Assembly: GCA_021736545.1 (NCBI GenBank)
Contig: JAIPFS010000008.1
Location: forward strand, 1-17,524
Direction of reading: 5' to 3'
DNA length: 17,524 bases
Origin: Spirochaetia bacterium
GTDB taxonomy: Bacteria > Spirochaetota > Spirochaetia > PWKH01
Positions 1 through 7,982 of this stretch are shown here, piece after piece. The notes under the pieces are model-generated. The model had not been told where the DNA came from. It searched no databases and saw only the letters and a list, made by a program, of their open reading frames with translations. Made by a program: the position numbers and the translations under genes. Positions within the stretch are counted from its first letter, which is position 1; every line of letters starts with the position of its first letter.

Positions 1-61
1 TTGTAGGCAGGTACATATCTGCACCTGCTTTATTTTTTGCTAATTGCGTGTTCTCATTCAT
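1..61 (-). CDS. 5' end of a phage gene, possibly RecT-like annealing protein (partial)
   Basis: An ATG at 61-59 (minus) overlaps the TGA of the exonuclease gene in an ATGA junction. It opens a frame that stays open for all 20 codons to the window edge, beginning MNENTQLAKNKAGADMYLPT. The four-base overlap suggests translational coupling to the exonuclease. YqaJ-type exonucleases are commonly followed by a RecT-type single-strand annealing protein, and a short polar N-terminus is compatible with one. The identity is an inference from position, because no conserved RecT motif falls inside the window. Confidence 0.5.
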   Translation of the reverse strand, partial: MNENTQLAKNKAGADMYLPT

Positions 62-1056
62 CGAAATACCCTCCCGGTAACTTGGTACTGTGTATAGATC
101 TCTGGATAATTTTGTTTCAGTTTCTTTTTATCCAGCTTAGATGTTGCACAGCGAGAGAAAACATCAGGATAGTCTTCCTGCAATGCTGATTCTTTAAAAC
201 TCGATAAGGGCTGGTGTTTCCAGCTGTAGAGCTTCTTCCCATGGGGATCCTTGAGGATGGTATGTTCTCCCATGAAGCACTGAATCTTGGTTTTCAGCTC
301 GCTGATCTTTTTCTCAAGGTCCTTTTTCATCAGCTTCGCTTCTTTCAGCTGCTCGTGCCACTGGATGACTTCATCATCGGCAAAGATGATCTTCCCGTTA
401 TCCCTCGGCCAGAGCCGTTTTGTATCATCCTGGTTCACCGGTTGGGGAAGGTCCCCGCGCTTTATTGTTTCCCAGAATTCAATTTCAGCCCTCAGGATCA
501 TATCCTGTAATTCCTCATCGGGCTTTATGCGGTAGATGCGAAAATCATTGCCTCCGATGAGCGCGGCGAGATCTCCGTCGATAAAACTCGGGAACATGAG
601 ATAATGCTGGACCTGGATAAAATAGGCATCCGGCACCTCATCACTTCCCTCTTCTCCCCATTGCTCCATGGTCCACTTATCTGCACTCTTGCATTCAAGC
701 ACCCGGAAGCGATTCAGCACTCTCCGGTCAACATGTGCCATGATGAAGGGGTGATCTTTCTGCCTGAGGGTTTTATTCACCCGGGCAATCTTCTCATGCG
801 TGGTATCGGCATACCAGTGGGCTATGACATCTTCCAATCGGTTCCCTGCTTCGGTAAAGCGATTCCCGCTGAAGGGTTCCACTGCTCCAAGCTTTTCCTC
901 TGCTAACTGCAGCGGTGTTTTATATTTCGATAAGCCGAGGATGACTGCAGCATCACTGCCGCCGATTCCTGTTTTCCGCTCATCGAGAAATGCATTGCGC
1001 TCTAGTGTAATCGTTGTTTCTGGATTATGTGTTTGTAATGCTTGTGTTTCCTGCAT
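58..1056 (-). CDS. YqaJ-family phage recombination exonuclease
   Basis: This 332-residue protein belongs to the YqaJ / lambda-exonuclease-like nucleases. These degrade one strand of a DNA duplex from its end so that a partner annealing protein can pair the exposed strand during phage recombination. Residues 30-35 carry the family signature GIGGSD, followed by a helix with LGLSKYKTP. E75, D110 and E121-x-K123 form the PD-(D/E)xK metal site, with the usual YFIQVQHYL helix at 145-153. The C-terminal third is a charged, probably coiled segment. ATG 1056 was chosen because GGAG lies 7 bases upstream. The longer frame from ATG 1089 would overlap the preceding gene by 23 bases without a good ribosome site. 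The gene is followed by a coupled gene at 61, the expected place for the annealing protein. The family call is firm, while the in vivo partner is inferred. Confidence 0.9.
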   Translation of the reverse strand: MQETQALQTHNPETTITLERNAFLDERKTGIGGSDAAVILGLSKYKTPLQLAEEKLGAVEPFSGNRFTEAGNRLEDVIAHWYADTTHEKIARVNKTLRQKDHPFIMAHVDRRVLNRFRVLECKSADKWTMEQWGEEGSDEVPDAYFIQVQHYLMFPSFIDGDLAALIGGNDFRIYRIKPDEELQDMILRAEIEFWETIKRGDLPQPVNQDDTKRLWPRDNGKIIFADDEVIQWHEQLKEAKLMKKDLEKKISELKTKIQCFMGEHTILKDPHGKKLYSWKHQPLSSFKESALQEDYPDVFSRCATSKLDKKKLKQNYPEIYTQYQVTGRVFR

Positions 1057-1066
1057 TGATTCTCTC

Positions 1067-1294
1067 CTATAGTGCTTCACATACGGCATCTGCTATATCC
1101 TCCAGCTGATCTTTAAGTAAATCTGTTACCTCAATATCAGCGATATAGACACCTTCAATTTCAAAATCGGCTCCCTCCGGCGGACTGCTGGTAAACGGAT
1201 CATCTGTTATCCGTGCCGGAGTTCCTTTGCTGTAGATCCCCTCCACCATCAGCGGAGTATCCTTGTAGTAGACTTCAACTGATGTTTCTCTCAT
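1067..1294 (-). CDS. small acidic phage protein, function unknown
   Basis: This gene encodes 75 residues, strongly acidic, with two short beta-rich halves around a Pro/Asp stretch (TDDPFTSSPPEGADFEIEG) and a helical acidic tail (LLKDQLEDIADAVCEAL). Its ATG overlaps the upstream TGA (ATGA), and a perfect AGGAGG stands 6 bases before it, so it is surely translated. Small proteins with this beta-then-acidic-tail layout are common in phage early operons next to recombination genes, but I do not recognise a named family. It lies directly before the exonuclease, so a role in early phage DNA metabolism is possible. That is only an inference from context. Confidence 0.75.
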   Translation of the reverse strand: MRETSVEVYYKDTPLMVEGIYSKGTPARITDDPFTSSPPEGADFEIEGVYIADIEVTDLLKDQLEDIADAVCEAL

Positions 1295-1491
1295 CGTGAG
1301 CCTCCTGTGATGCCTTTCAGCTGAGCGTTGCTGAAGAGATTCGTTAAAATCTCCTCAGCCTTGATGCGTATGCGTAACACATCACGCTGTACGTTTTCCT
1401 GGACTTTCTCTGCATGACCGGCAAGGTCTATAATCTCCTGCAGATCATCCACCACGTTCCCTACGTTCTCGTCTTGCAATATCACTGACAT
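1291..1491 (-). CDS. small helical phage protein, function unknown
   Basis: A 66-residue protein, almost entirely predicted helix, rich in Asp/Glu/Val at the start and more basic toward the end. ATG 1491 was chosen because a perfect AGGAGG (plus-strand complement at 1501-1506) lies 9 bases upstream. The longer frame starting at ATG 1551 would begin before that ribosome site and adds a sequence with no protein-like character. The gene ends in a four-base overlap with the next gene. I do not recognise the family. Heptad-like spacing of hydrophobic residues suggests a coiled-coil or small adaptor protein. Confidence 0.7.
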   Translation of the reverse strand: MSVILQDENVGNVVDDLQEIIDLAGHAEKVQENVQRDVLRIRIKAEEILTNLFSNAQLKGITGGSR

Positions 1492-1540
1492 ATGTGATAT
1501 CCTCCTAAATAAGTTTTGTTGGCCCCGCAAGGGGTCATTT

Positions 1541-1714
1541 TTATGTATCATTCACTTTTCGCTCAAGTGATATGATCTCCTTACATAACGTTTCCAAAGC
1601 CGGCTCCACATAGAGCTCATGCAATCCGCTTTGTTTTTTGGCGCCGGCTTGTATTACCTCCTTGATCTTCCTGGTCTGAATTGTTTCGATTAACTGCCCT
1701 AAGGTTCTTGTCAT
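1541..1714 (-). CDS. 57-residue helical phage protein, function unknown
   Basis: The frame MTRTLGQLIETIQ... to ...LERKVNDT gives a 57-residue, amphipathic, helical protein. A GGAG stands 11 bases before ATG 1714, a loose spacing. An in-frame ATG six codons further up (about 1735) is an alternative start. The gene lies inside the last 98 bases of the preceding gene in another frame and is followed, 49 bases on, by the ribosome site of the next gene. I recognise no family. The protein-like composition and fit between two translated genes make it likely to be real. Confidence 0.5.
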   Translation of the reverse strand: MTRTLGQLIETIQTRKIKEVIQAGAKKQSGLHELYVEPALETLCKEIISLERKVNDT

Positions 1715-1976
1715 GCTGCAACTTGCTCCATCCATATTTGATATACATCGAACGCCCACGATTGACGCAATGGATATCCAGTTCATGCCGCTTCTCGCGT
1801 AAGTACCGCAGTATCGTGTCATGAAAAGGGGCCCTGTGCTGTCCTGTCTCTTCCCAGATTCTCTTCATGACTTCATGTCTCAATTGGTGACTGGAAAAAA
1901 CTCTTCCAGCCGGCATGGTCTGTAACACGGCATAGGTTGTTTTTCTCACGTTACTCTTCGGTTTCATGATCACCAT
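1617..1976 (-). CDS. basic phage protein with winged-helix-like core, function unknown
   Basis: This 119-residue, strongly basic protein starts at ATG 1976, which has a perfect AGGAGG 6 bases upstream. Residues of roughly 10-70 (TYAVLQTMPAGRVFSSHQL through FHDTILRYLREKRHEL) have the pattern of a small winged-helix domain: helix, turn, recognition-like helix, then a short beta hairpin ending near YIKYGW. DNA binding is therefore plausible. The last 35 or so residues are a polar tail lying over the next gene in another frame. That long overlap hints that the ancestral stop was earlier or that a base was lost. The function is unknown; the domain suggestion is mine from the sequence pattern. Confidence 0.65.
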   Translation of the reverse strand: MVIMKPKSNVRKTTYAVLQTMPAGRVFSSHQLRHEVMKRIWEETGQHRAPFHDTILRYLREKRHELDIHCVNRGRSMYIKYGWSKLQHDKNLRAVNRNNSDQEDQGGNTSRRQKTKRIA

Positions 1977-1990
1977 CTCTATCCTCCTTT

Positions 1991-2344
1991 TTATTCGTAG
2001 TAGTGTTTTCCCATGACAATTTTCTGCCGCTCTTTGACCGGAAGATCCGCCCACATTTCTTTCCTTTTATCCGGTTCAATCTTTCGCCATTCCATGTACT
2101 CCTCAAGCGGCCAGCGTATAGGTCCATCTTCATATGCAGATACGCCGAAACGCGGAAGAAGATACCTGCATTTCCCTCTCAAGAGGGAGTGGGATACATT
2201 TTCCATGTAGGCAATGTCCTTAATCTTGACGATATCCGGCTGCATAGCTATGCTCCGCATCAATAACAATTCTTCCTTAATACAGGAGACCTGCTTCATA
2301 AGCTCGCTGTAATCGTCCTTTGTCATCAAATGTGCATCAATCAT
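1991..2344 (-). CDS. phage protein with excisionase-like DNA-binding middle, function unknown
   Basis: A 117-residue protein. An N-terminal helix (about residues 8-35) is followed by a segment IVKIKDIAYMENVSHSLLR that resembles the helix-turn-helix of excisionase/MerR-like small DNA-binding proteins. Next comes GVSAYEDGPIRWPLEEYMEWRK, where the RW-x-L-x-E-Y pattern fits the wing and following helix. It ends with a charged tail. It overlaps the ribbon-helix-helix gene upstream by four bases (ATGA at 2341-2344), so the two are translationally coupled. A regulatory or excision role is inferred, and no catalytic residues are seen. Confidence 0.65.
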   Translation of the reverse strand: MIDAHLMTKDDYSELMKQVSCIKEELLLMRSIAMQPDIVKIKDIAYMENVSHSLLRGKCRYLLPRFGVSAYEDGPIRWPLEEYMEWRKIEPDKRKEMWADLPVKERQKIVMGKHYYE

Positions 2345-2517
2345 GTGCTCTCTCCTTCTTGCTGCAGTTTTTCTTCAATCGCTTGATCCATCCACTCCTG
2401 GAGAGGTATATCCAGAAGCAGCGCCGAATGCTTAGCTCGTTTGTGCAGATCCTTACGGATCGCCAAGCTCGTTTTCTTGTACATGTCGGAAGTACTATGC
2501 TTTTTTGTTTTCTTCAT
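2341..2517 (-). CDS. ribbon-helix-helix (CopG/Arc-like) small phage regulator
   Basis: This 58-residue protein is the first gene of the early operon. The stretch YKKTSLAIRKDLHKRAKHSA, followed by LLLDIPLQEWMDQAIEEKL, is a classic ribbon-helix-helix: a beta strand of alternating residues for DNA contact, then two helices. An N-terminal Lys-rich tail precedes it. Such proteins act as dimers on operator DNA. Here the likely target is the divergent control region 2518-2622, but this is inferred. No Shine-Dalgarno sequence is seen before ATG 2517. A candidate promoter -10 box ends 6 bases upstream, so the transcript may be leaderless. The stop overlaps the start of the next gene. Confidence 0.75.
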   Translation of the reverse strand: MKKTKKHSTSDMYKKTSLAIRKDLHKRAKHSALLLDIPLQEWMDQAIEEKLQQEGEST

Positions 2518-2523
2518 ATATGC

Positions 2524-2552
2524 ACCATACTTTATTTACGTACTTTAATCAA
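2524..2552 (-). promoter_or_regulatory. candidate early promoter of the minus-strand phage operon
   Basis: Read on the minus strand, TTGATT (2552-2547) and TATGGT (2529-2524) are separated by 17 bases. The -10 box ends 6 bases before ATG 2517, so transcription would start at or next to the A of the start codon. The -10 match is moderate. Widely spaced 8-base inverted AT-rich sequences (2531-2538 and 2563-2570) flank the region and could be operator half-sites, although their composition makes chance likely. Confidence 0.45.
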
Positions 2553-2585
2553 CGGTAATTAATAAATAAATCTTTAAACAAATAT

Positions 2586-2615
2586 TTGCATTTTTCATGT
2601 ATATTATGTTATAAT
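2586..2615 (+). promoter_or_regulatory. promoter of the phage repressor, predicted leaderless transcript
   Basis: TTGCAT (2586-2591) and a perfect TATAAT (2610-2615) are spaced by 18 bases. The ATG of the repressor follows the -10 box by only 7 bases and there is no Shine-Dalgarno sequence. The mRNA is therefore expected to begin at or next to the start codon, as known for lambda cI made from PRM. A 10-base palindrome (CAAATATTTG, 2579-2588) overlaps the -35 box and is a candidate operator for autoregulation. Confidence 0.65.
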
Positions 2616-2622
2616 CCCACTC

Positions 2623-3375
2623 ATGACAGAATTTTGGAAACGCGTAGAAGAATTATTAGTACCAGAGAATAAGACCCAGCTGTGGCTTGCCCAAGAGACA
2701 GAAATAAAACAGACAACTTTATCTGGGTGGAAACTGAATGATCGTATTCCGCCTGCCGATAAAGCCTATAGAATTGCGCAGGTCCTGCAGGTTTCTCTTG
2801 ATTATTTAGTGAGTGGAGAACGGGTGAGCTGGAGTCGTGATCAAGAAGGTATGCACACCATTGTTCCTGATGAACTGGATCCAGATCAGCAAGAAACGAT
2901 TCAGCCCCCAGGAAAATTTATTACTCCAACAAATAAAATCATTCGCTTGAAAAATAAGCAAAATATTATTATGATCCCCGTCTTAGAACAGAAAGTTTCA
3001 GCCGGACCTGGCGAAGAAGGCATCGAAGAATATACACCAGAGAGGTTCTTACCTGTGCTTGAAGATTTAGTCGCAAGATATGATAAACGGAAATTACGTG
3101 TTGTTAAGGTAAAAGGAGATTCCATGACTGGGGTTCAACTGTTTCATGGAGATTTAGCGATATTTGCAGCTGATAAGATTGAAGGGGATGGGATTTATGT
3201 TATCTCCATACATGGAGAAGCGTATGTCAAGCGCCTAGAGTTCGACCCCTTTGAGGGTAGCGTTGTGGTGCATTCGGAGAATAAAAACTATGCGCCGAAG
3301 GTTATTCCGGCTAAAAGCGAACTGATGACTATTGAAGGGAAAGTGGTTGGGTGGTTTCATAATCATCCGTATTAG
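2623..3375 (+). CDS. CI/LexA-type prophage repressor (HTH plus S24 peptidase)
   Basis: This 250-residue protein keeps a prophage silent and is inactivated by RecA-stimulated self-cleavage after DNA damage. Residues 17-65 form a helix-turn-helix of the CI/XRE type (TQLWLAQETEIKQTTLSGWK, then a Pro-containing turn and YRIAQVLQVSLDYLV). A linker follows. The peptidase half carries the cleavage site A127-G128 (VSAGPG), the nucleophile S167 in GDSMTG and the general base K203 in YVKRL. All expected catalytic parts are present, so it should be inducible by the SOS response. It is divergent from the early operon and convergent with the PLD gene at 3421. There is no ribosome-binding site; see the promoter entry. 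The family call is firm. The exact operators are not determined. Confidence 0.92.
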   Translation: MTEFWKRVEELLVPENKTQLWLAQETEIKQTTLSGWKLNDRIPPADKAYRIAQVLQVSLDYLVSGERVSWSRDQEGMHTIVPDELDPDQQETIQPPGKFITPTNKIIRLKNKQNIIMIPVLEQKVSAGPGEEGIEEYTPERFLPVLEDLVARYDKRKLRVVKVKGDSMTGVQLFHGDLAIFAADKIEGDGIYVISIHGEAYVKRLEFDPFEGSVVVHSENKNYAPKVIPAKSELMTIEGKVVGWFHNHPY

Positions 3376-3420
3376 AAAGGGTAATATGGGATTAGTTAGA
3401 ATTATTATTGCCAAAGAGAA

Positions 3421-4653
3421 TTAGAGCTTCCCAAAACCTAAAAATTCCATGCTTTTTATCGTTCTCCCATTAGAAACAGGAATATCTTGTTTATTAACTA
3501 ATCCATATAACTCCTTAACACAACTTTCTCCAAAGCCATTTAGCTTATAGTCTTCGTCAAAAATACAATCGCAGACTCTCCTTTGGTATTCCCCTTGGCC
3601 AAAAACTAAATACTTGATTGTATTACGAATTTTTTCATGTTCGTTATTGTCTAGGAAAAATTGTTTTAAACCATTCTCACCACCTTGATAAAAACGTAAA
3701 CAGTCATGAAAGGCATGAATATGCATAAGAATATCAAATAGGGAATCAATAGTTAGGTTATCAATATTTTCTTCTGACGAAAAAGCATTTGCGATTTCAA
3801 GATAATTGGGAACATTGTCATTTTCCAAATATGGGATTTCTGCCTTTTGGAATTCTGAGAATAGTGGTTTAACTAAATTTTCAATTTCTGGTTTTGAGTA
3901 TGATTTATCTTTTTTATAAGTATCTCCTGTTGCCTTAAACTCTCTAACCCACCAAAGAAAACGATCAACTTCTATTCTTAAGGGAAGTTCTGGAAATTTA
4001 AAAAAATTGGTTTCTTTATACTTCTCTTTCAACGAATTGAAGTGAGTAATATAAGTTTGATAACGTCTGCTAAATGAATGATAAAAACTACTTACTCTAT
4101 CTTTTTTTTCGTCTTTTCCGAGGGTGTCATAAAAAACGTCACCCACAGCCTTAGATACTTTATCATGTGGTTGGCTAGGAGGATATTTTCTTAAAATGTC
4201 TTTAAAAATTTTCACTTTCTCTTTTGTAAGAACAGCAGCATTTCCCCAAAATTCAATAAAATTACTTCTGAGATCTTCAAATATAGGATTATCACTATTT
4301 ATTTCTATATTCATTTCCTGATTTGTTGTCATACCACTTCTAGTAAAATTTGAAGATCCAATGTATGCAACACGATCTCCAAAAATATAGTATTTGGGAT
4401 GAAATAATGTTACCGAATAATATCTAATTTCAAGATTTGGTAATCTTAAAGCTTCTTCCAATGCTGTAACGCTTGTTCCTATATTAAGTCGTATCAATAG
4501 TTTTACTGTAGAATTATTATTCACCATTTTGGTAAGTGAATAAATATCGCTAAAGAAGGCTGAAGCAATCCAAATATCTGTGTTAACAGATTCTTGCTCG
4601 ATACACAGGAACATTCGATCTTTGGGCTTGTTTGAATTTGTTATTAACTTCAT
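3421..4653 (-). CDS. PLD-fold nuclease-like protein, last gene of the RM-RT operon
   Basis: A 410-residue protein with one phospholipase-D-type catalytic motif near the N-terminus: H85-x-K87, D93, then GSSNFT at 99-104 and a downstream NQE (111-113). A single such motif near the N-terminus is the layout of NgoFVII/BfiI-type restriction nucleases and of PLD proteins found in helicase-linked defence loci. They work as dimers with one shared active site. The spacing between K87 and D93 is one residue longer than canonical. The rest (about 130-410) is helical, without a motif I recognise. ATG 4653 was chosen because AAGGAG stands 7 bases upstream; the frame extends to 4728 with no ribosome site. 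It lies 104 bases downstream of hsdR, the only sizeable gap in the operon, so it may also have its own promoter. Nuclease activity is inferred. Confidence 0.7.
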   Translation of the reverse strand: MKLITNSNKPKDRMFLCIEQESVNTDIWIASAFFSDIYSLTKMVNNNSTVKLLIRLNIGTSVTALEEALRLPNLEIRYYSVTLFHPKYYIFGDRVAYIGSSNFTRSGMTTNQEMNIEINSDNPIFEDLRSNFIEFWGNAAVLTKEKVKIFKDILRKYPPSQPHDKVSKAVGDVFYDTLGKDEKKDRVSSFYHSFSRRYQTYITHFNSLKEKYKETNFFKFPELPLRIEVDRFLWWVREFKATGDTYKKDKSYSKPEIENLVKPLFSEFQKAEIPYLENDNVPNYLEIANAFSSEENIDNLTIDSLFDILMHIHAFHDCLRFYQGGENGLKQFFLDNNEHEKIRNTIKYLVFGQGEYQRRVCDCIFDEDYKLNGFGESCVKELYGLVNKQDIPVSNGRTIKSMEFLGFGKL

Positions 4654-4682
4654 AACCTTGCTCCTTAACTCGTAAAAAATAA

Positions 4683-4699
4683 GTATTATTAAGTAATAC
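4683..4699 (-). promoter_or_regulatory. short inverted repeat before the PLD gene
   Basis: The gap between hsdR and the PLD gene holds a perfect 6-base inverted repeat (GTATTA, 5-base spacer, TAATAC), about 30 bases before the PLD start codon. It overlaps several weak promoter-like boxes on the minus strand, for example TTAAAG and TAATAC with an 18-base spacing. It could be an operator or a small RNA hairpin. It has no GC stem and no T-run, so it is not a convincing terminator. Confidence 0.25.
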
Positions 4700-4757
4700 C
4701 TGGATTCTTTAACTGTATGTAAAAACATATAAGATGAAAAACAAAATAAAGGATATA

Positions 4758-7700
4758 CTATGATACTAATTCATCAGCAATCATTTCAGCCTGCTGTAGA
4801 ACAGTCTCAGTAGCCAGTTTCTGCATATCTGGTGGATATCCATATTTCTTTAATGTTCTCTTTACAGCTACTTTTAGCTTTGATTTCACGCTTTCTTTTA
4901 TTGTCCAATCAATAGAAGCACTACCTTTAACTCTCTCATACAACACTACAGCAAGTTCTCTGAGCTTATCTTTCCCGAGTACTTCCATGGCACTTTCATT
5001 ATTAGCTATAGCAGTATAAAAAGCATATTCATAATAAGTAAGACCAAGCTCTTCTGGCTCTTTATCCATGGCTTGAATCTCTTTACTCAAATTAATCAGC
5101 TCTTGTATGACTTCAACAGCTGAGAGGACTTTGTTTTGATACTTTCTAATAGATTCTTTCAACATCTCCATCAATGATTTGCTTTGAACAAGATTCTTTT
5201 TACTTCTTGCTTTGATTTCATCATTAAGTAATTTCTTGAGTACTTCCAGGGCAACATTCTTATGTTCCATATCCTGTACTTCTAAAAGGAATTCTTCTGA
5301 AAGGATGGATATGTCAGGTTTTTTAATCCCAGCAGCATCAAATACATCTATAACTTTATCTGAAACTAAGGCAGAATCGATGACTTGTCTAATAGCAGAT
5401 TCTATCTCTTCATTAGATTTCCCTGTTCCTGTACTGTCAAACTTTACTAACCTTGCCTTGACTGCCTGAAAGAAAGATACCTCATCTTTTACATCCATGG
5501 CTTGTTCATGAGGCACAGCAATGGAGAATGCTTTTGATAGAGCAGTTACTTCATTAATAAATCTTTTTTTTCCATCATCAAGTCCAAGGATATGGTTTTC
5601 TGCTGCTAGGATCAGAGACAACTTTTCCCCAGTGTCAGCAGTGAAATAATCTTCATAAGAGAATCCATGGAACAGCTGTGATACAACCTCTAGCTTTTCA
5701 AGCATGAGCTGCACAGCTTTCTCCTGTGCTATTGCAGGATCTCCTTTCCCTCCACTATCAGAATAGAATGACAGAGCCTTTTTTAAATCTGAAGCAATAC
5801 CAAGATAATCTACTATCAAACCTCCCTGCTTGTCTTTGTAGACTCTATTCACTCTTGCTATAGCTTGCATAAGAGTGTGGCCTTTCATGGGTTTATCAAT
5901 ATAGAGAACATGAAGATTGGGGACATCAAATCCTGTTAACCACATGTCTCTGACAATAACCAACTTCAAGGGATCTTGAGGTGATTTCATTCTTTCAGCT
6001 AGGGCTCTTCTCTGATCTTTATTTGAATGATGTTTAGCCATGAGGGGGCCATCAGAGGAAGAGGAAGTCATAACTACTTTTACTGCTCCTTTCCTTAAAT
6101 CTTCATCATGCCATTGGGGGCGAAGTTTTATAATTTCCTCATAGAGCTCAGCTGCTATTCTTCTGGACATAGCTACTATCATACCTTTCCCGTCAAAAAC
6201 CTCTTGTCTCTGTTCAAAGTGCGTAATGATATCCTGAGCTACTAACTGCAGTCTTTGTTTGCTCCCAACAAGAGCTTCAAGCTGAGTCCATTTAGCTTTA
6301 GCTTTCTGTGATTCAGAGAGCTCATCCTGATTAAGCTCTTCATCAATATTTTCAACTAAATGCTTTCCCTCTTCACTCAGATTAATCTTAGCTAGTCTGC
6401 TCTCATAATAGATTCTTACAGTAGCTCCATCTTCCACAGCCTGTGCAATATCATAAATATCAACATAGTTACCAAAGACTGCAGGAGTATTCACATCAGT
6501 ATTTTCAATAGGGGTACCTGTGAAGCCAAGGTATGTAGCATTGGGTAGGGCATCTCTCATATATTTGGCAAAACCATACACAATCTTCTTGCCAATAACT
6601 CTGCCATTATCCTTAGCATCTATAGTCTTTGCCTTAAATCCATACTGAGTTCTATGAGCTTCGTCAGCTATAACTATAATATTATTTCTGTCAGATAGCT
6701 GGTCATACACATTTCCTTCTTCAGGCTGGAACTTCTGGATAGTTGTAAATACCACTCCGCCTGATACAACGCTTAAAAGCTTCTTTAACTCTTCTCTGCT
6801 ATTTGCCTGAACTGGAGCTTGTCTCAATAATTGCTTTGATGCTGCAAAGGTATCAAATAGCTGGTCATCCAAATCATTCCTGTCTGTGATGATGACTACT
6901 GTTGGATTATCCATTTTAAGCACTATTTTCCCTGTGAAAAACACCATAGAAAGCGATTTGCCACTGCCTTGAGTATGCCAGACAACCCCACCTTTTCTAT
7001 CTCCTTCTGGCTGAGCATGAATACCTTTTAGTCCATAAGATTCTGGAGTACTGGCAACTTCTTCTGCCTCATAGATGCTGTGTTTATTTGCATAGCTTGA
7101 TGCTCTCAAAGTAGATTCAACAGCCTTGTTAACTGCATAATACTGATGATAGGCTGCCAGCTTCTTAGTAGTTTTTAAGGTGATAATGCCTGTATCTAAG
7201 TCCTCATAACTCATTTCCTCAAAGACTATGAAATGTCTGATGAGGTCTAGCAGAGTCTCTTTATTCAGCATTCCTTTGATAAGTGTCTCTAGCTCTCCTG
7301 TGAACCTAGAAGCTTCTTGTTTCCCATCTGAAGTTTTCCAAGCCATGAACCTACTCATATCAGAGGAGATAGTCCCTGCTCTTGCATCAAGCCCATCAGA
7401 GATTAAAAGAAAACCATTGTAGGTAAAGAGGGAAGGGATGGTATCTTTGTATGTCTGGAACTGTCTATAGGCAGAATTAATAGTAGCATTCTCATCAGAG
7501 GCATTCTTGAGCTCCATAATCACTAGAGGTAGACCATTAATAAAGAGAATTACATCAGGTCTTTTGTTTATGTGGTTCTCTATGACTGTGAACTGGTTTA
7601 CTACCCAAAATTCATTGTCCTCTGGGTGTTTGAAGTCTATGAGCCAGAGTTGGTCACCACGCTCATGCCCATCTTGTAAGTATGTGACAGGCACTCCCTC

Positions 7701-7982
7701 TGTAAGCAGTCTATGAAAGGTTTCATTATTAGCTATGAGTTCAGGTGAATTGATTCTTAAAATTTCCCTAAAAGCATATTCATGTGCAGATGTAGGGAGG
7801 TTAGGATTTATTTTCTGAATGGCTGATTTTACTTTATCAGGAAGAATAACTTCACCATAGGATGTTCTTTGGGGAGTGGTTGAGTCAGGAGCTACATCAG
7901 GGGCATGGATATATTCATATCCTAGTTCTTCTAGGAGCTGGATGGTATATTCTTCAATTTTATTTTCTGTTATGTAGCTCAT
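4758..7982 (-). CDS. hsdR: type I restriction enzyme R subunit (HsdR)
   Basis: The motor and nuclease subunit of a type I restriction-modification enzyme, 1074 residues, full length for the family. An N-terminal endonuclease domain holds D143 (KRPDVILF) and E157-x-K159 (IMELKN), the PD-(D/E)xK site. The SF2 translocase follows: Walker A at 336-343 (HTQGSGKS), Walker B ADEAH at 439-443 and motif III GFTGTP at 486-491. The region after about residue 680 (VRDMWLTGFDVPNLHVLYID, then QAIARVNR) is the second RecA fold. A helical C-terminal part binds the HsdM2S core. Its ATG overlaps the stop of the reverse transcriptase gene by four bases, so its translation is probably coupled to the RT. All catalytic residues are intact, so the enzyme should cut unmodified DNA. 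Confidence 0.95.
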   Translation of the reverse strand: MSYITENKIEEYTIQLLEELGYEYIHAPDVAPDSTTPQRTSYGEVILPDKVKSAIQKINPNLPTSAHEYAFREILRINSPELIANNETFHRLLTEGVPVTYLQDGHERGDQLWLIDFKHPEDNEFWVVNQFTVIENHINKRPDVILFINGLPLVIMELKNASDENATINSAYRQFQTYKDTIPSLFTYNGFLLISDGLDARAGTISSDMSRFMAWKTSDGKQEASRFTGELETLIKGMLNKETLLDLIRHFIVFEEMSYEDLDTGIITLKTTKKLAAYHQYYAVNKAVESTLRASSYANKHSIYEAEEVASTPESYGLKGIHAQPEGDRKGGVVWHTQGSGKSLSMVFFTGKIVLKMDNPTVVIITDRNDLDDQLFDTFAASKQLLRQAPVQANSREELKKLLSVVSGGVVFTTIQKFQPEEGNVYDQLSDRNNIIVIADEAHRTQYGFKAKTIDAKDNGRVIGKKIVYGFAKYMRDALPNATYLGFTGTPIENTDVNTPAVFGNYVDIYDIAQAVEDGATVRIYYESRLAKINLSEEGKHLVENIDEELNQDELSESQKAKAKWTQLEALVGSKQRLQLVAQDIITHFEQRQEVFDGKGMIVAMSRRIAAELYEEIIKLRPQWHDEDLRKGAVKVVMTSSSSDGPLMAKHHSNKDQRRALAERMKSPQDPLKLVIVRDMWLTGFDVPNLHVLYIDKPMKGHTLMQAIARVNRVYKDKQGGLIVDYLGIASDLKKALSFYSDSGGKGDPAIAQEKAVQLMLEKLEVVSQLFHGFSYEDYFTADTGEKLSLILAAENHILGLDDGKKRFINEVTALSKAFSIAVPHEQAMDVKDEVSFFQAVKARLVKFDSTGTGKSNEEIESAIRQVIDSALVSDKVIDVFDAAGIKKPDISILSEEFLLEVQDMEHKNVALEVLKKLLNDEIKARSKKNLVQSKSLMEMLKESIRKYQNKVLSAVEVIQELINLSKEIQAMDKEPEELGLTYYEYAFYTAIANNESAMEVLGKDKLRELAVVLYERVKGSASIDWTIKESVKSKLKVAVKRTLKKYGYPPDMQKLATETVLQQAEMIADELVS

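Noticed and set aside
1057..1089. Longer exonuclease start at ATG 1089
   Set aside because: It would overlap the preceding gene by 23 bases and lacks a suitable ribosome site, while ATG 1056 has GGAG at the right distance.
3376..3420. A terminator between the convergent repressor and PLD genes
   Set aside because: No stem of useful length is present in the 45 bases; transcripts may end inside the opposing gene.
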